Positions 1 to 7,984 of a stretch of DNA of 64,000 bases are shown piece by piece. Position 1 is the stretch's first letter, and every line of letters starts with the position of its first letter. A program made the translations under genes and the position numbers. The notes below the pieces were generated by a model. The model saw nothing but the letters and a program-made list of their open reading frames with translations, made no database searches and had not been told where the DNA came from. This DNA is from Clostridium sp. C8-1-8 (lineage in GTDB: Bacteria; Bacillota; Clostridia; Clostridiales; Clostridiaceae). The stretch is taken from positions 117,463 to 181,462 of the forward strand of contig NZ_JAABNO010000010.1 in NCBI RefSeq assembly GCF_009928445.1. The letters are read 5' to 3'.

Positions 1-1657
1 TAACCGCATTTAAAGCCTTATCAACATTTTGTTGTATGTCAATAACTCTAGCAGAAGATTCTTCCGCTAATTTTCTTACTTCATCTGCTACCACAGCAAA
101 GCCTTTTCCGTGTTCTCCAGCTCTGGCAGCTTCTATTGAAGCATTTAGAGAAAGTAAATTAGTTTGTTCTGAGATATCTAATATGCTGTTTGTCATTGAT
201 GAAATATTCTCAACTATTGATATTCTATCTAAGGCTTCTTTCAACTTTATGCTGCAATTTTTATAGAGCTCTTCAATGTTTTCTTTTGACATAATAGTTT
301 CAGAATGGATAGCAGTTGCATCCTTTTCGATTTTCTTTGCTAATTCAACGCTTTCACTAGCTTTCTTAACCATAACCTTTGCATTATTGCTTATTTGCTG
401 TGAAGTAGAGTTAACCTCATGTAGAGAAGAATTGCATTCTTCCATGCTAGCTGATATTTCTTCTGTTGTTGCTGCTGATTCTTCTAGTTCAGAAGACATT
501 TCAGCTAGCATTAAGTCTATTTGTTCACTGCTAGAGCATATTTCATTACTATTAAGCTTAACCTCTTTTATTGTAGAGTCTAACGCTTCAACACCTGAAT
601 TTAAAGCCGCTATAACTTCTCCAAATTCATTATTAGTTTTTGCTTTTCCCCTATAGGATAAATTATAAGAAGATAACTCTGATGAATACTGCTTAACATT
701 ATCTATTTCAGATGAAAGGTATTTTCTTATAAATATAGAAAGTGCTATACCAACAATTATAAATATAACTGTTAAAAACACCTGCTGTACTGCAATATCA
801 CTAATTCCACTTAAAATATCCTTTTCTGAAGCAACAAGGCATATAGACCATGGAGTATTTGATACTTGTGTATGAGAAATAAAAATACTAGAGTCTTTCA
901 AATTAAGCTTTTCAACTGATGTAGAATTAGAGTTTATTTTCTTTAAAATGTCATTAAGATTGTTACCGATGACTTTATCAGAACCACTATTAAAATATTT
1001 CAAAAAGCTAGTTCCATTTATTACTACATCCATCTTTTGATGAGCAACAAAATTACCAGAACTATTTAATAAAAATGCATAGCCTTCATTTCCCATTTTT
1101 ACAGATTGAACGATTTTATTTATATCATCTAATTTTATAGTGCCACATAGGTAGCCTAATATAGAACCTTTAGAATCCTTAATTGGAGTAACAATAGTTG
1201 TTATAGATTCCTTCTGGTCCTTTCTAATAAAAGGTTCAGTGATGAAAGAGCCCTTTTCCTTCATTGTCTTAAAGAAACCATCTTGTGATTGGTCCTTAAT
1301 TTCTGATGTTGCTGCGTAGTACCCCTTACCGTTAATATCCATAATGAACATTCCATCATAGTTCCATTTTTTTATTTCATTTAGTAATAAAGGCTGTTGC
1401 ACACTCCAATTCATTGATTGTATTTCTGGCAATGAAGCAATGTAATTTAATTGTTCTTGCCTGTGGTAAAACTCCCTTTCTATTGAAGCAGCACTATCCT
1501 TTGTTCTCTCTATTAAGGTATCATTCATAGTGTTCAATATATTTGTTTTTGTCTTGTAGTAGGATAGTAGAGAGGATACACAACATATAATAACAACCAA
1601 AACTATTATTTGTAGCATTATTGTATTTCCAACACTATAAAACTTTCTTTTTTTCAT
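1..1657 (-). CDS. Methyl-accepting chemotaxis protein with dCache sensor (3' end outside window)
   Basis: This is a membrane chemoreceptor that should pass ligand binding outside the cell to CheA/CheW. The ATG at 1657-1655 follows a GGAGGAAAG ribosome binding site and about 552 residues are visible before the gene leaves the window. A first membrane helix lies at about residues 10-30. An extracellular double-Cache-like region follows to about 285, with phrases such as [18 protein letters not shown] second helix ([18 protein letters not shown]) lies at about 288-308, then a HAMP-like stretch. The cytoplasmic signalling hairpin is near residues 490-530 and reads [20 protein letters not shown] then [19 protein letters not shown], which is diagnostic of the family. 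The ligand cannot be told from sequence. The gene stands alone, with a long noncoding region upstream. Confidence 0.95.
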   Translation of the reverse strand, partial: MKKRKFYSVGNTIMLQIIVLVVIICCVSSLLSYYKTKTNILNTMNDTLIERTKDSAASIEREFYHRQEQLNYIASLPEIQSMNWSVQQPLLLNEIKKWNYDGMFIMDINGKGYYAATSEIKDQSQDGFFKTMKEKGSFITEPFIRKDQKESITTIVTPIKDSKGSILGYLCGTIKLDDINKIVQSVKMGNEGYAFLLNSSGNFVAHQKMDVVINGTSFLKYFNSGSDKVIGNNLNDILKKINSNSTSVEKLNLKDSSIFISHTQVSNTPWSICLVASEKDILSGISDIAVQQVFLTVIFIIVGIALSIFIRKYLSSEIDNVKQYSSELSSYNLSYRGKAKTNNEFGEVIAALNSGVEALDSTIKEVKLNSNEICSSSEQIDLMLAEMSSELEESAATTEEISASMEECNSSLHEVNSTSQQISNNAKVMVKKASESVELAKKIEKDATAIHSETIMSKENIEELYKNCSIKLKEALDRISIVENISSMTNSILDISEQTNLLSLNASIEAARAGEHGKGFAVVADEVRKLAEESSARVIDIQQNVDKALNAV

Positions 1658-2762
1658 ATTTTCTTTCCTCCTAATTTGTGTAGTTAATTTGATGCTTTAA
1701 AACAGAAGTTTTCCTATGAGTCAAACTATAAGTTATTTAAAGTAGAGTATTAGGACAAGTAATCATTTTTATAGACTCATACGGAATAACTAAATAAGTG
1801 TAAATTGTGTTGCTAAAAAATTAGGGACATAATTGCAAGTGTTCTTAATCAGAAAAATAATTTAAACTGATTGTGCTATTTAGAAATAATTGTAGTTGGA
1901 AGAACTTATTCTTATTTTTACAGATTAAGAATAGCTAACTGTATCTAGATACAAAAACTTAGGACAAATAATTCAAAAGCGAAGTTGTTTGTTTTAAGTG
2001 TGTAGAATTAGTATTTATTCTTTTGGTAAATCAAGCAATAAAAAATATAATTTGATTTGCAACTTTTTAGTGACAGAATTGCTTTTATGCAAACGCTTGA
2101 ACAAAAGGCTGTACTAAAGCTTAGAAACAATGGCTAAATTGTGGGTTTCTAATCCATGGCGTCATTAAAAAAAGTATTAATAGTACAAGCATCTTAATAC
2201 AACTTTATAAATACCAATGTGATTCTATCCAACAACTTGTAAGTGATAATTATTCTAAATACAACATCATGAAAAAACACATTATTTATATCGATGTTTT
2301 TCTGTATTTCTTTACTAAGTTTTAACATGAAAAGTTATATAAATGAATTAAATGCATATGTGAATTAAATAACTAAATAAATAATAATGTTAATTTTTTA
2401 AGCTTAGTGTATATAACTACTCAGTTCATTAATGGATGGTAAATGCCTTCAAAACGGCATTTTATCAATAAATTCTTAAGAAGTTATAAATATTTATTTT
2501 TAACAATATATCTTCTTTACATTTTAAAAAGTTAAAAAGTGTCACCGAAGGATATTGTTTGAGCTAACCTATATACATGAAAGTTGATAAGAAATAACTA
2601 AAGTATAGCTGTATTGGGAAAAAATACTTGGATATTTATTTATAAAATTGAAAAAAATAAACAGAATTTCTTCGAAATAGATGTATTTTACAAATCCTTA
2701 GTATATAATTAATAAGTGTAAAATAATAACAGTAATAAGCTAAGGAATTAGGGGTGAGAAAT
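1658..2762. other. 1.1-kb noncoding region between two divergent genes
   Basis: No open frame with a ribosome binding site was found on either strand. The stretch is very AT-rich. It holds the nested inverted repeat at 2110-2187 and a short hairpin at 2441-2462 (AAATGCC / GGCATTT). A TATAAT at 2704-2709 could be the -10 of the downstream regulator gene, but no good -35 is visible at the right distance. Confidence 0.6.
2110..2187. repeat. Nested inverted repeat, possible structured RNA
   Basis: An outer stem TGTACTA (2110-2116) / TAGTACA (2181-2187) encloses a second stem TTAGAAAC (2121-2128) / GTTTCTAA (2145-2152). That stem is extended by AAT / ATT around a GGCTAA loop. Two perfect stems in a 78-base span of noncoding DNA are unlikely to be pure chance even in AT-rich sequence. 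It does not clearly match a riboswitch class I know. Confidence 0.4.
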
Positions 2763-4040
2763 TTGGAGTTTTATAATCCAAGTGAAAAAATAAAACTTAT
2801 GAGAAAAAAGTTTAGGGTTAACCAGTCCGAGCTTGAAGATGTAAATATGACTAGAGCTTTTATAAGCATGATGGAAAGTGGCAAGAGAAACGTAAGTAAA
2901 GCTAGCTCTAAGTTATTGGCTGAAAAATTTAATCGTATCGCTAGCAGAATTGCAGTAAAATTAGAGCTAGATGATGAGTATTTTTCAAGGACACCAAAAG
3001 CGGATGCAATTTATTATTGTGAGAAGCAGTTGGAAGATGATATCACACATAACGAGTTAAAGGATCTCATTAAGATTGCTTCTGATTTTAAATTGGACGA
3101 GCTGTTAGCAAGAATGTATAAATTAGACGGAGAAAAATATTTTACTGACAAAGATTACAAAAATGCATTTTTAGCATTTCGTAAGTCAATCGGAAAGTAT
3201 AAGGAGCTTAGAGACAATATAGAACAGATCGATTTATATCTTTCATTAGGAAAATGTAAGGCTAGTATAGGGGATCATGAGGACGCTATACACTATTTTG
3301 AGGAGGCTATAGCTTATTCATTAGAAGAGGGAAATAAAAAAACATATTATAGGGCCAATGTTAATTTGGCAATATCCTATACTAAAACCAAGCAATACCA
3401 GAAGTGTTTAGATATACTTGAAAAGTATATCTTATTAGAAAAAGAAGAAATGGAATTAGATGTAATAGTTAGAGCTAGGGTAACAAAAGCTAATGTATTA
3501 TATGAGAGCAAGGAATATGAGAAAGCGCTTAATGAATATTTAGAATTGGTAGATATTGTAGATGGGATAGATGAAATTAGACTTGCAGTACTATATAACA
3601 ACATTGCAGAGTGCTTTTATGAATTAAATGATTATGATAATAGTTTGAAATATATAGATATGGCTCAGCAGATTAAAGTAAGAATCAGCAAGGAGTCTTT
3701 GGCACATACGTTAAATACAAAGGCAAAAATATTATTTAGAAGAGGGTTACATTCAGAAAGTATACTTATATTCAAGTTAGCTATTGATCTGGCAGAGCAA
3801 TTTAAAAATTTTGAGGCACTTATCGAGTGTTACAAAGATTTAGTACTTGTTTATGAGTCTATTAATGACGATATTTCTATACAAGAATCTATGAATAAGT
3901 TATTAGAAACACTAGAATTTTATGATATAGAGTGTGGTAAGGCATATGCTATTTTAAAGCTGGCAGAAGTCTCTGCTAGAGATACACATAACAAGGAAAC
4001 TGTAGATTTATTAAACAAATTAGAAGTTTTATTGAAATAA
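2763..4040 (+). CDS. RRNPP-family peptide-responsive transcriptional regulator (HTH + TPR)
   Basis: A cytoplasmic quorum-sensing regulator that should bind a re-imported peptide pheromone through TPR repeats and control transcription through an N-terminal helix-turn-helix. Residues about 3-62 form an XRE-like HTH (EKIKLMRKKFRVNQSELED, then FISMMESGKRNVS). From about residue 105 to the end, helical pairs read as TPRs, for example YLSLGKCKASIGDHEDAIHY and YNNIAECFYELNDYDNSLKY. I chose the TTG at 2763 (425 aa) because AGGGGTGAG ends 5-6 bases before it; a GTG at 2754 is in frame but overlaps that site. The small secreted peptide gene just downstream is the expected partner. This layout matches the Qsr/Qsp systems known in Clostridium acetobutylicum and the PlcR/PapR and NprR/NprX systems of Bacillus. 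Target genes are unknown. Confidence 0.9.
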   Translation: MEFYNPSEKIKLMRKKFRVNQSELEDVNMTRAFISMMESGKRNVSKASSKLLAEKFNRIASRIAVKLELDDEYFSRTPKADAIYYCEKQLEDDITHNELKDLIKIASDFKLDELLARMYKLDGEKYFTDKDYKNAFLAFRKSIGKYKELRDNIEQIDLYLSLGKCKASIGDHEDAIHYFEEAIAYSLEEGNKKTYYRANVNLAISYTKTKQYQKCLDILEKYILLEKEEMELDVIVRARVTKANVLYESKEYEKALNEYLELVDIVDGIDEIRLAVLYNNIAECFYELNDYDNSLKYIDMAQQIKVRISKESLAHTLNTKAKILFRRGLHSESILIFKLAIDLAEQFKNFEALIECYKDLVLVYESINDDISIQESMNKLLETLEFYDIECGKAYAILKLAEVSARDTHNKETVDLLNKLEVLLK

Positions 4041-4058
4041 ATTTAGATTATTATGCCT

Positions 4059-4085
4059 CATATTTTATGGAAATATGTGTATAAT
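4059..4085 (+). promoter_or_regulatory. Operator-like palindrome plus -10 box upstream of the pheromone gene
   Basis: CATATTT TATGG AAATATG (4059-4077) is a perfect 7-5-7 inverted repeat. It lies two bases upstream of TATAAT (4080-4085) and so covers the expected -35 region. The placement suggests binding by the neighbouring RRNPP regulator, activating from a weak -35 or repressing. A second TATAAT lies at 4090-4095. Confidence 0.6.
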
Positions 4086-4123
4086 GTAGTATAATTGTTA
4101 TATACGATAAGGAGGTAGGAGAT

Positions 4124-4264
4124 ATGAAAAATAAACTTTTTAAAGGGATAATATGCTTATTATTATTTAGTATGGTTGCTATTCCAATTGTAAATAATAA
4201 CAGTTCAAACGTTGGAAGTACAGTAGTTACGCCTATGAGCATTGAAGACCCAGGATATTTTTAA
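4124..4264 (+). CDS. Small secreted peptide, probable quorum-sensing pheromone precursor
   Basis: A 46-residue frame with a strong ribosome binding site (AAGGAGG, 4109-4115) 8 bases before the ATG. The N-terminus is MKNKLFK followed by a hydrophobic run GIICLLLFSMVAIPIV, a classic Sec-type signal. The rest is polar and ends in SIEDPGYF. Precursors of RRNPP pheromones have exactly this shape: a basic start, a hydrophobic export segment, and the active peptide in or near the C-terminal end. The gene is 83 bases after the TPR regulator, in the same direction, with its own promoter-like sequence and a terminator right after it. The mature peptide is not known; the C-terminal 7-10 residues are the best guess. 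It could be another small secreted peptide, but the context argues strongly for a pheromone. Confidence 0.8.
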   Translation: MKNKLFKGIICLLLFSMVAIPIVNNNSSNVGSTVVTPMSIEDPGYF

Positions 4265-4276
4265 AGAATAGATTAA

Positions 4277-4322
4277 GAGCTTATGCCAAATTATTTTAGA
4301 TGTTTGCATAAGCTCCTTTTTA
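4277..4322 (+). terminator. Rho-independent terminator of the pheromone gene
   Basis: GAGCTTATGC (4277-4286) pairs perfectly with GCATAAGCTC (4306-4315) and is followed by CTTTTTAT. It starts 13 bases after the stop codon. Confidence 0.85.
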
Positions 4323-4859
4323 TCCACTATGAATACTATATAAACACTAAAGTAAAAAAGGAACTCATATTAGCAAATACTAATAAAAAACACATATAAG
4401 AAGTTAAAGATTTATATGTAGTGGAGATTTATGTAAAATAGGCTTTTATTTAAGGAAGATATAATTTAAACTATTATATATGTATGTATTAAAGAAATGT
4501 GGGTGGCCATTTTCTTAATAACTGGAGAAATGAAAGTTATTTATAGGGCTATGATGCTTAGTAGTAAACATATTTAGTGATTAAACATAAAGATTTATAT
4601 ATAAGAACATACCATTTAGAGCCAAGATCTGTTTTCAAAGCTCTTATTTTTATGAAGTGAAAGTTTGAAAATATAAAGTTTATAATTAAGAAGCTTATGT
4701 ATACAATGATAACAACATTTATTTAACACATAACTATAGGAAGCTAAATATGTATACAGAAGGTATACATAAAAGAAATAAATTATACTTAAGTGGATAA
4801 ACTTTAAGTTTAGTGAAGATAATCTAGTAATAGAGGATTAAGAAACGGAGGAAATATAA
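4323..4859. other. Noncoding gap before the VOC gene
   Basis: No gene seen. The stretch is AT-rich. Toward its end TATGTATAC occurs at 4696-4704 and again as the left arm of the palindrome at 4749-4771. Confidence 0.5.
4749..4771. promoter_or_regulatory. GTATAC palindrome upstream of the VOC gene
   Basis: TATGTATAC (4749-4757) and GTATACATA (4763-4771) form a perfect 9-5-9 inverted repeat about 90 bases before the VOC start. A third half-site lies at 4696-4704. It may be a repressor operator; there is no direct evidence for the binding protein. Confidence 0.35.
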
Positions 4860-5225
4860 ATGTTTAAAAGTGGAACTATAACTATCATAGTATCTGATAT
4901 AAAAAAAGCGGTGCAGTTTTATGTGGATACTCTTGAACTAAAATTGCAAGCGCAAGTTGATGGGCATTTGGCTCAAGTGGAGGCACCAGGACTTTCAATT
5001 ACTTTATTGAACCCAAATGGTGATCAAAAAATTGAAATTAAAAAGTCTGAGAGTATTTCAATTGGGTTTGAGGTGGATAACTTAGATTCAACAATGGAGC
5101 TACTAAAAGCTAGAGGAATTGAATTTGAAGCTGTTAATGATGGTAATGCTGCTAGATTAGCGTACTTTAACGATCCAGAGGGTAATTCGTTATACTTAAT
5201 TGAGGTAAAACCACAAGCTGTATAA
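4860..5225 (+). CDS. VOC-superfamily (glyoxalase/dioxygenase-like) protein
   Basis: A 121-residue single-module vicinal-oxygen-chelate protein, probably cytoplasmic and dimeric. The beta-alpha-beta-beta-beta pattern is clear: GTITIIVSDIKKAVQFYVDT at the start, then a second module ISIGFEVDNLDSTMELLKARGIEF, and RLAYFNDPEGNSLYLIEV at the end, where the family usually places its metal-binding Glu. The usual N-terminal metal His is not obvious (TITIIV replaces the common xxHxxx), so metal-dependent catalysis is uncertain. Relatives include fosfomycin and bleomycin resistance proteins, glyoxalases and many without known function, so no substrate is claimed. Start: ACGGAGGAAATATAA precedes the ATG. 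It is a single gene with a palindrome upstream and a terminator about 220 bases downstream. Confidence 0.85.
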   Translation: MFKSGTITIIVSDIKKAVQFYVDTLELKLQAQVDGHLAQVEAPGLSITLLNPNGDQKIEIKKSESISIGFEVDNLDSTMELLKARGIEFEAVNDGNAARLAYFNDPEGNSLYLIEVKPQAV

Positions 5226-5446
5226 GAGGAGTTGACTTTAAAAATAAATTAATAGCACACATTTATATCAATGAGAATATTATATAAATAGTAATACTAC
5301 TTATATAATCAGCTAGCTATAAAAATAAATAATAAACATATCAACTTCCAAGGTATAGTCTGTTTGCAAAACTCTTTTGTTTCTGAGAGAAGAGTTTAGT
5401 TTGAAAATATGAGCTTTACTAGGAAATGGTACGTATATAGACACTA

Positions 5447-5490
5447 ATGCCGTAAAAGTGAAGAGTAATTTTTACGGCATTTTTGTTTTG
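5447..5490 (+). terminator. Rho-independent terminator
   Basis: ATGCCGTAAAA (5447-5457) pairs with TTTTACGGCAT (5470-5480), followed by TTTTGTTTTG. It lies about 220 bases after the VOC stop codon, and the 5226-5446 stretch shows no gene. A weaker hairpin (AAACTCTT / AAGAGTTT) lies near 5370-5398. Confidence 0.8.
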
Positions 5491-5613
5491 ATATAATTCT
5501 AGAAGCTGTGAATAGGTAAATCATAGATAAAAAAGCTCTTTGCCAAAGAAAAATTGAATAAAAGATATTTTACTTACTATATAAAAGAAATTTATAGGAG
5601 TGGAGTTGTTTTG

Positions 5614-5793
5614 ATGAAGAGGTGTTTATATTATTTAGCTGCTTTTCTAATAGTCGTAGCAGTCTTTTGTGTACTATGCTTTATTTATAATGAAAACATA
5701 GATGCTTTGATAACCTATGATATAAAGTATGTAAAATTAGTAAAGACACCGGTTTATAGCCCAAATGATTTTAAGTATTTTTTAGATTATTAA
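5614..5793 (+). CDS. Small single-span membrane protein of unknown function
   Basis: A 59-residue frame. The ATG at 5614 is 8 bases after GTGGAG. A longer in-frame reading upstream has no better ribosome binding site. Residues about 4-24 (CLYYLAAFLIVVAVFCVLCF) form one membrane helix after MKR. The remaining 35 residues are polar and aromatic (VKTPVYSPNDFKYFLDY) and probably lie outside the cell. I do not recognise a family. It stands alone between the terminator at 5447 and a hairpin-rich stretch. It could be a small membrane regulator or a lipoprotein-like peptide, but no lipobox is seen. Confidence 0.55.
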   Translation: MKRCLYYLAAFLIVVAVFCVLCFIYNENIDALITYDIKYVKLVKTPVYSPNDFKYFLDY

Positions 5794-5819
5794 ACTACGA
5801 TATAATCCATATAAACGAA

Positions 5820-5906
5820 CATACTACTTCAAGCAGAAACTGAAAAGATAACTTTGCTGAATAGACAAAGTTTTAATTTGAATAGGTTTCAAAATGGAGT
5901 AGTATG
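5820..5906. repeat. Long imperfect hairpin with three nested stems
   Basis: CATACTACT (5820-5828) pairs with AGTAGTATG (5898-5906), GAAAC (5836-5840) with GTTTC (5886-5890), and AACTTTG (5850-5856) with CAAAGTT (5866-5872). The 87-base unit has inverted ends, as a miniature transposable element or a structured RNA would. It also lies between convergent reading frames and could terminate both. Confidence 0.5.
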
Positions 5907-5953
5907 AATACATATCTTCTTTGTTTATGCTTCACAGCGGTGACAAGACTCAT
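5873..5953 (-). CDS. Possible 26-residue small protein
   Basis: On the minus strand an ATG (5953-5951) lies 10 bases after a perfect AAGGAGG. It opens a 26-codon frame with a basic middle (VKHKQRR) and a hydrophobic segment (YVFILLHF), ending inside the nested hairpin at 5820-5906. The strong ribosome binding site is the main evidence. It could be a small membrane peptide or chance. Confidence 0.3.
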   Translation of the reverse strand: MSLVTAVKHKQRRYVFILLHFETYSN

Positions 5954-6055
5954 ATATAATCAACCTCCTTAATAATAGTTATTTTTTACGAAAACTTAAA
6001 TTATAATTTTTAAAAGATGGCGGTTTATGGTGATTTTCGGCATGTATAAATTGAT

Positions 6056-6071
6056 AGTTACGTAAGTAACT
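6056..6071. promoter_or_regulatory. Perfect palindrome upstream of the ABC exporter operon
   Basis: AGTTACGTAAGTAACT is a perfect 6-4-6 inverted repeat about 150 bases before the exporter genes. TATAAT at 6175-6180 is the likely -10 of that operon, with no convincing -35. The palindrome may be an operator. No regulator gene is adjacent. Confidence 0.3.
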
Positions 6072-6220
6072 CTATGGTATCTGAAAATTAGGTTTAATAT
6101 AGCTACAATTCATAAGTCATAACTTCATCTATATTCCTAATATTAAGATATATGCAAGAAAGTTACAAGTGGGGTATAATAAGAAGGTGCCTTTTTATAG
6201 GAAAGTTCTAGAGCGAGGTG

Positions 6221-7984
6221 ATGGTGTTGGAAAAACAACTAGAAAGAGGAGAATTGCTTAAGGTATATTTTTGGACACTAAGCTATTTTAAGCCTTTTTT
6301 ATTACAAACTTTTGTATATGTGTTATGTGGTGGGGCGTTGATTTTTGGTGAATTAATGATTCCTCGACGTATGGGATATTTAATTGATAAGGTTATTCCA
6401 CTTAAGAATATGGGGCTTTTGATAAAGCAAGTGTTGTTTTTATGTGGGATTGTAGTGTTGATATTGATTGTAAAGTCAGTATTTAATTTACTAGAACAAA
6501 TCATAGCTAATAAAATTACTAAAAATCAGCAGATTGACTTAATGGTGAAGCTGCAAAAACTAGGCTTCTCTTATTATGAAAAAGTACCTACAGGACAAAT
6601 CTTATCTCTATTTGAAAACGCTGTAAAAGAAACACAAGAAACCTATACCTTCTTATTTCCTAATTTTATTTATTGTCTGGCACAGTTTGTAGTGCCATCT
6701 ATTATTTTAATTTTTGGACAACCTATATTCTTTTTGGCGGCAATGATTGGAAATGTTATATATGTATTTCTAAATAGATTTGCAAATAAAAAGATACATT
6801 ATTATTTAGGCATTGAAACAAAAGCAGCTCAGGTATCACAGCAGTCCTTATATGATTCTATTGTAGCTAGAAGTGAATTAAAAGCTATGGGAAGCAAAGA
6901 TTGGTTTATAGATAAAACTATAAAAGATTTTGATGAATATAGGGTGGCAAGAATGTGGTCAATATTTTGGCGGCATTTTCGATTTACTACTGTTGGATTC
7001 ACATTAACTATTTCTACGGTATTGTTTTATTTTTATGGCTTAAATTTGATACAAAGCGGTAGGTTACTCACTGGTGAGTTAATTGGATATAGCTTTTTAA
7101 TGGGAATTGTATCCCGGGGATTTTCAGTGTTCTTTTATATTATCCCAGCTCAGCTTCATGCACTTAATTATGCAAAATATTTATATGACTTTTTAAAATT
7201 AAAGCCAGATGTTATAGAGGATAAGAATAGCTTAAAAGTAGAAATTGATAAATTTGATGTTGAGTTTAATAAGGTTTCCTTCTCTTATAATGATGATAAA
7301 TCTATCCTAAACAATCTATCGTTTAATATTCCAGCAGGGAAGAAGACAGCTAAAGTTGGGGAAAGTGGTAGTGGTAAGTCAACTATATTAAAACTAATAG
7401 GAAGATTTTATGATGTTACTGATGGAGAAATTTTAATAGGAGGACATGATGTAAGAAAGTTAAGGCTAGAGAGCTTAAGACAAAACTTCGGCTACGTATT
7501 TCAGGATACTTACTTATTCAATATGTCGATTAAAGATAATATTAGGTTTGGTAATCCTCATGCAACAGATGAAGAGGTTATAGAGGTGGCAAAAAGTGCC
7601 AGTGCTCATGAATTTATCATGGACACTGAAGAAGGCTATGATACCTTAGTAGGTGAACGGGGCGTTCGTTTATCAGGAGGGCAAAAACAACGTATTTCCA
7701 TAGCTAGGATGATGCTTAAAAAGCCTGAAATTATTCTGTTAGATGAAGCTACTTCCGCGCTGGATAATGTAACAGAAGCAGCTATTAAAAAATCCTTAGA
7801 GCAGTTGGCAGTTGGGCGAACAGTTGTTACTGTAGCTCATAGGCTTTCTACCATTAGCGAATATGACTCAATTATAGTACTGGAGCAAGGAAACATCGCT
7901 GAACAAGGTAGCTATAAAGAGTTAATGGACAAGAAAGGGCTGTTTTATGGGCTTGTAATGAGAGGTGCTACAAATGTTGTCTAG
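6221..7984 (+). CDS. ABC transporter, fused membrane and ATPase domains (first half of heterodimer)
   Basis: A half-size type IV (MsbA/LmrA-like) ABC exporter subunit of about 587 residues. An N-terminal transmembrane domain (six helices, residues about 20-310) is followed by an ATPase: Walker A GESGSGKST near 383, signature LSGGQKQRISIARMM, Walker B ILLDEATSALD, and H-loop VTVAHRLST. All key residues are present, so ATP hydrolysis is expected. It should pair with the next gene product, whose reading frame overlaps its end. The start is uncertain: GAGGTGAT overlaps the ATG at 6221, so GTG 6224 or TTG 6227, with better spacing, may be the real start. The substrate is unknown; multidrug, peptide or lipid export are all possible. 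Confidence 0.9.
   Translation: MVLEKQLERGELLKVYFWTLSYFKPFLLQTFVYVLCGGALIFGELMIPRRMGYLIDKVIPLKNMGLLIKQVLFLCGIVVLILIVKSVFNLLEQIIANKITKNQQIDLMVKLQKLGFSYYEKVPTGQILSLFENAVKETQETYTFLFPNFIYCLAQFVVPSIILIFGQPIFFLAAMIGNVIYVFLNRFANKKIHYYLGIETKAAQVSQQSLYDSIVARSELKAMGSKDWFIDKTIKDFDEYRVARMWSIFWRHFRFTTVGFTLTISTVLFYFYGLNLIQSGRLLTGELIGYSFLMGIVSRGFSVFFYIIPAQLHALNYAKYLYDFLKLKPDVIEDKNSLKVEIDKFDVEFNKVSFSYNDDKSILNNLSFNIPAGKKTAKVGESGSGKSTILKLIGRFYDVTDGEILIGGHDVRKLRLESLRQNFGYVFQDTYLFNMSIKDNIRFGNPHATDEEVIEVAKSASAHEFIMDTEEGYDTLVGERGVRLSGGQKQRISIARMMLKKPEIILLDEATSALDNVTEAAIKKSLEQLAVGRTVVTVAHRLSTISEYDSIIVLEQGNIAEQGSYKELMDKKGLFYGLVMRGATNVV

Noticed and set aside
36..656. Two plus-strand frames
   Set aside because: They are antisense shadows of the chemoreceptor signalling domain, which matches its family on the minus strand.
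2090..2190. Possible c-di-GMP riboswitch (GCAAAC ... AAAGC wording near a chemoreceptor gene)
   Set aside because: It is on the plus strand, facing away from the chemoreceptor, and the GGGACGCAAAGC core and tetraloop receptor are not present.
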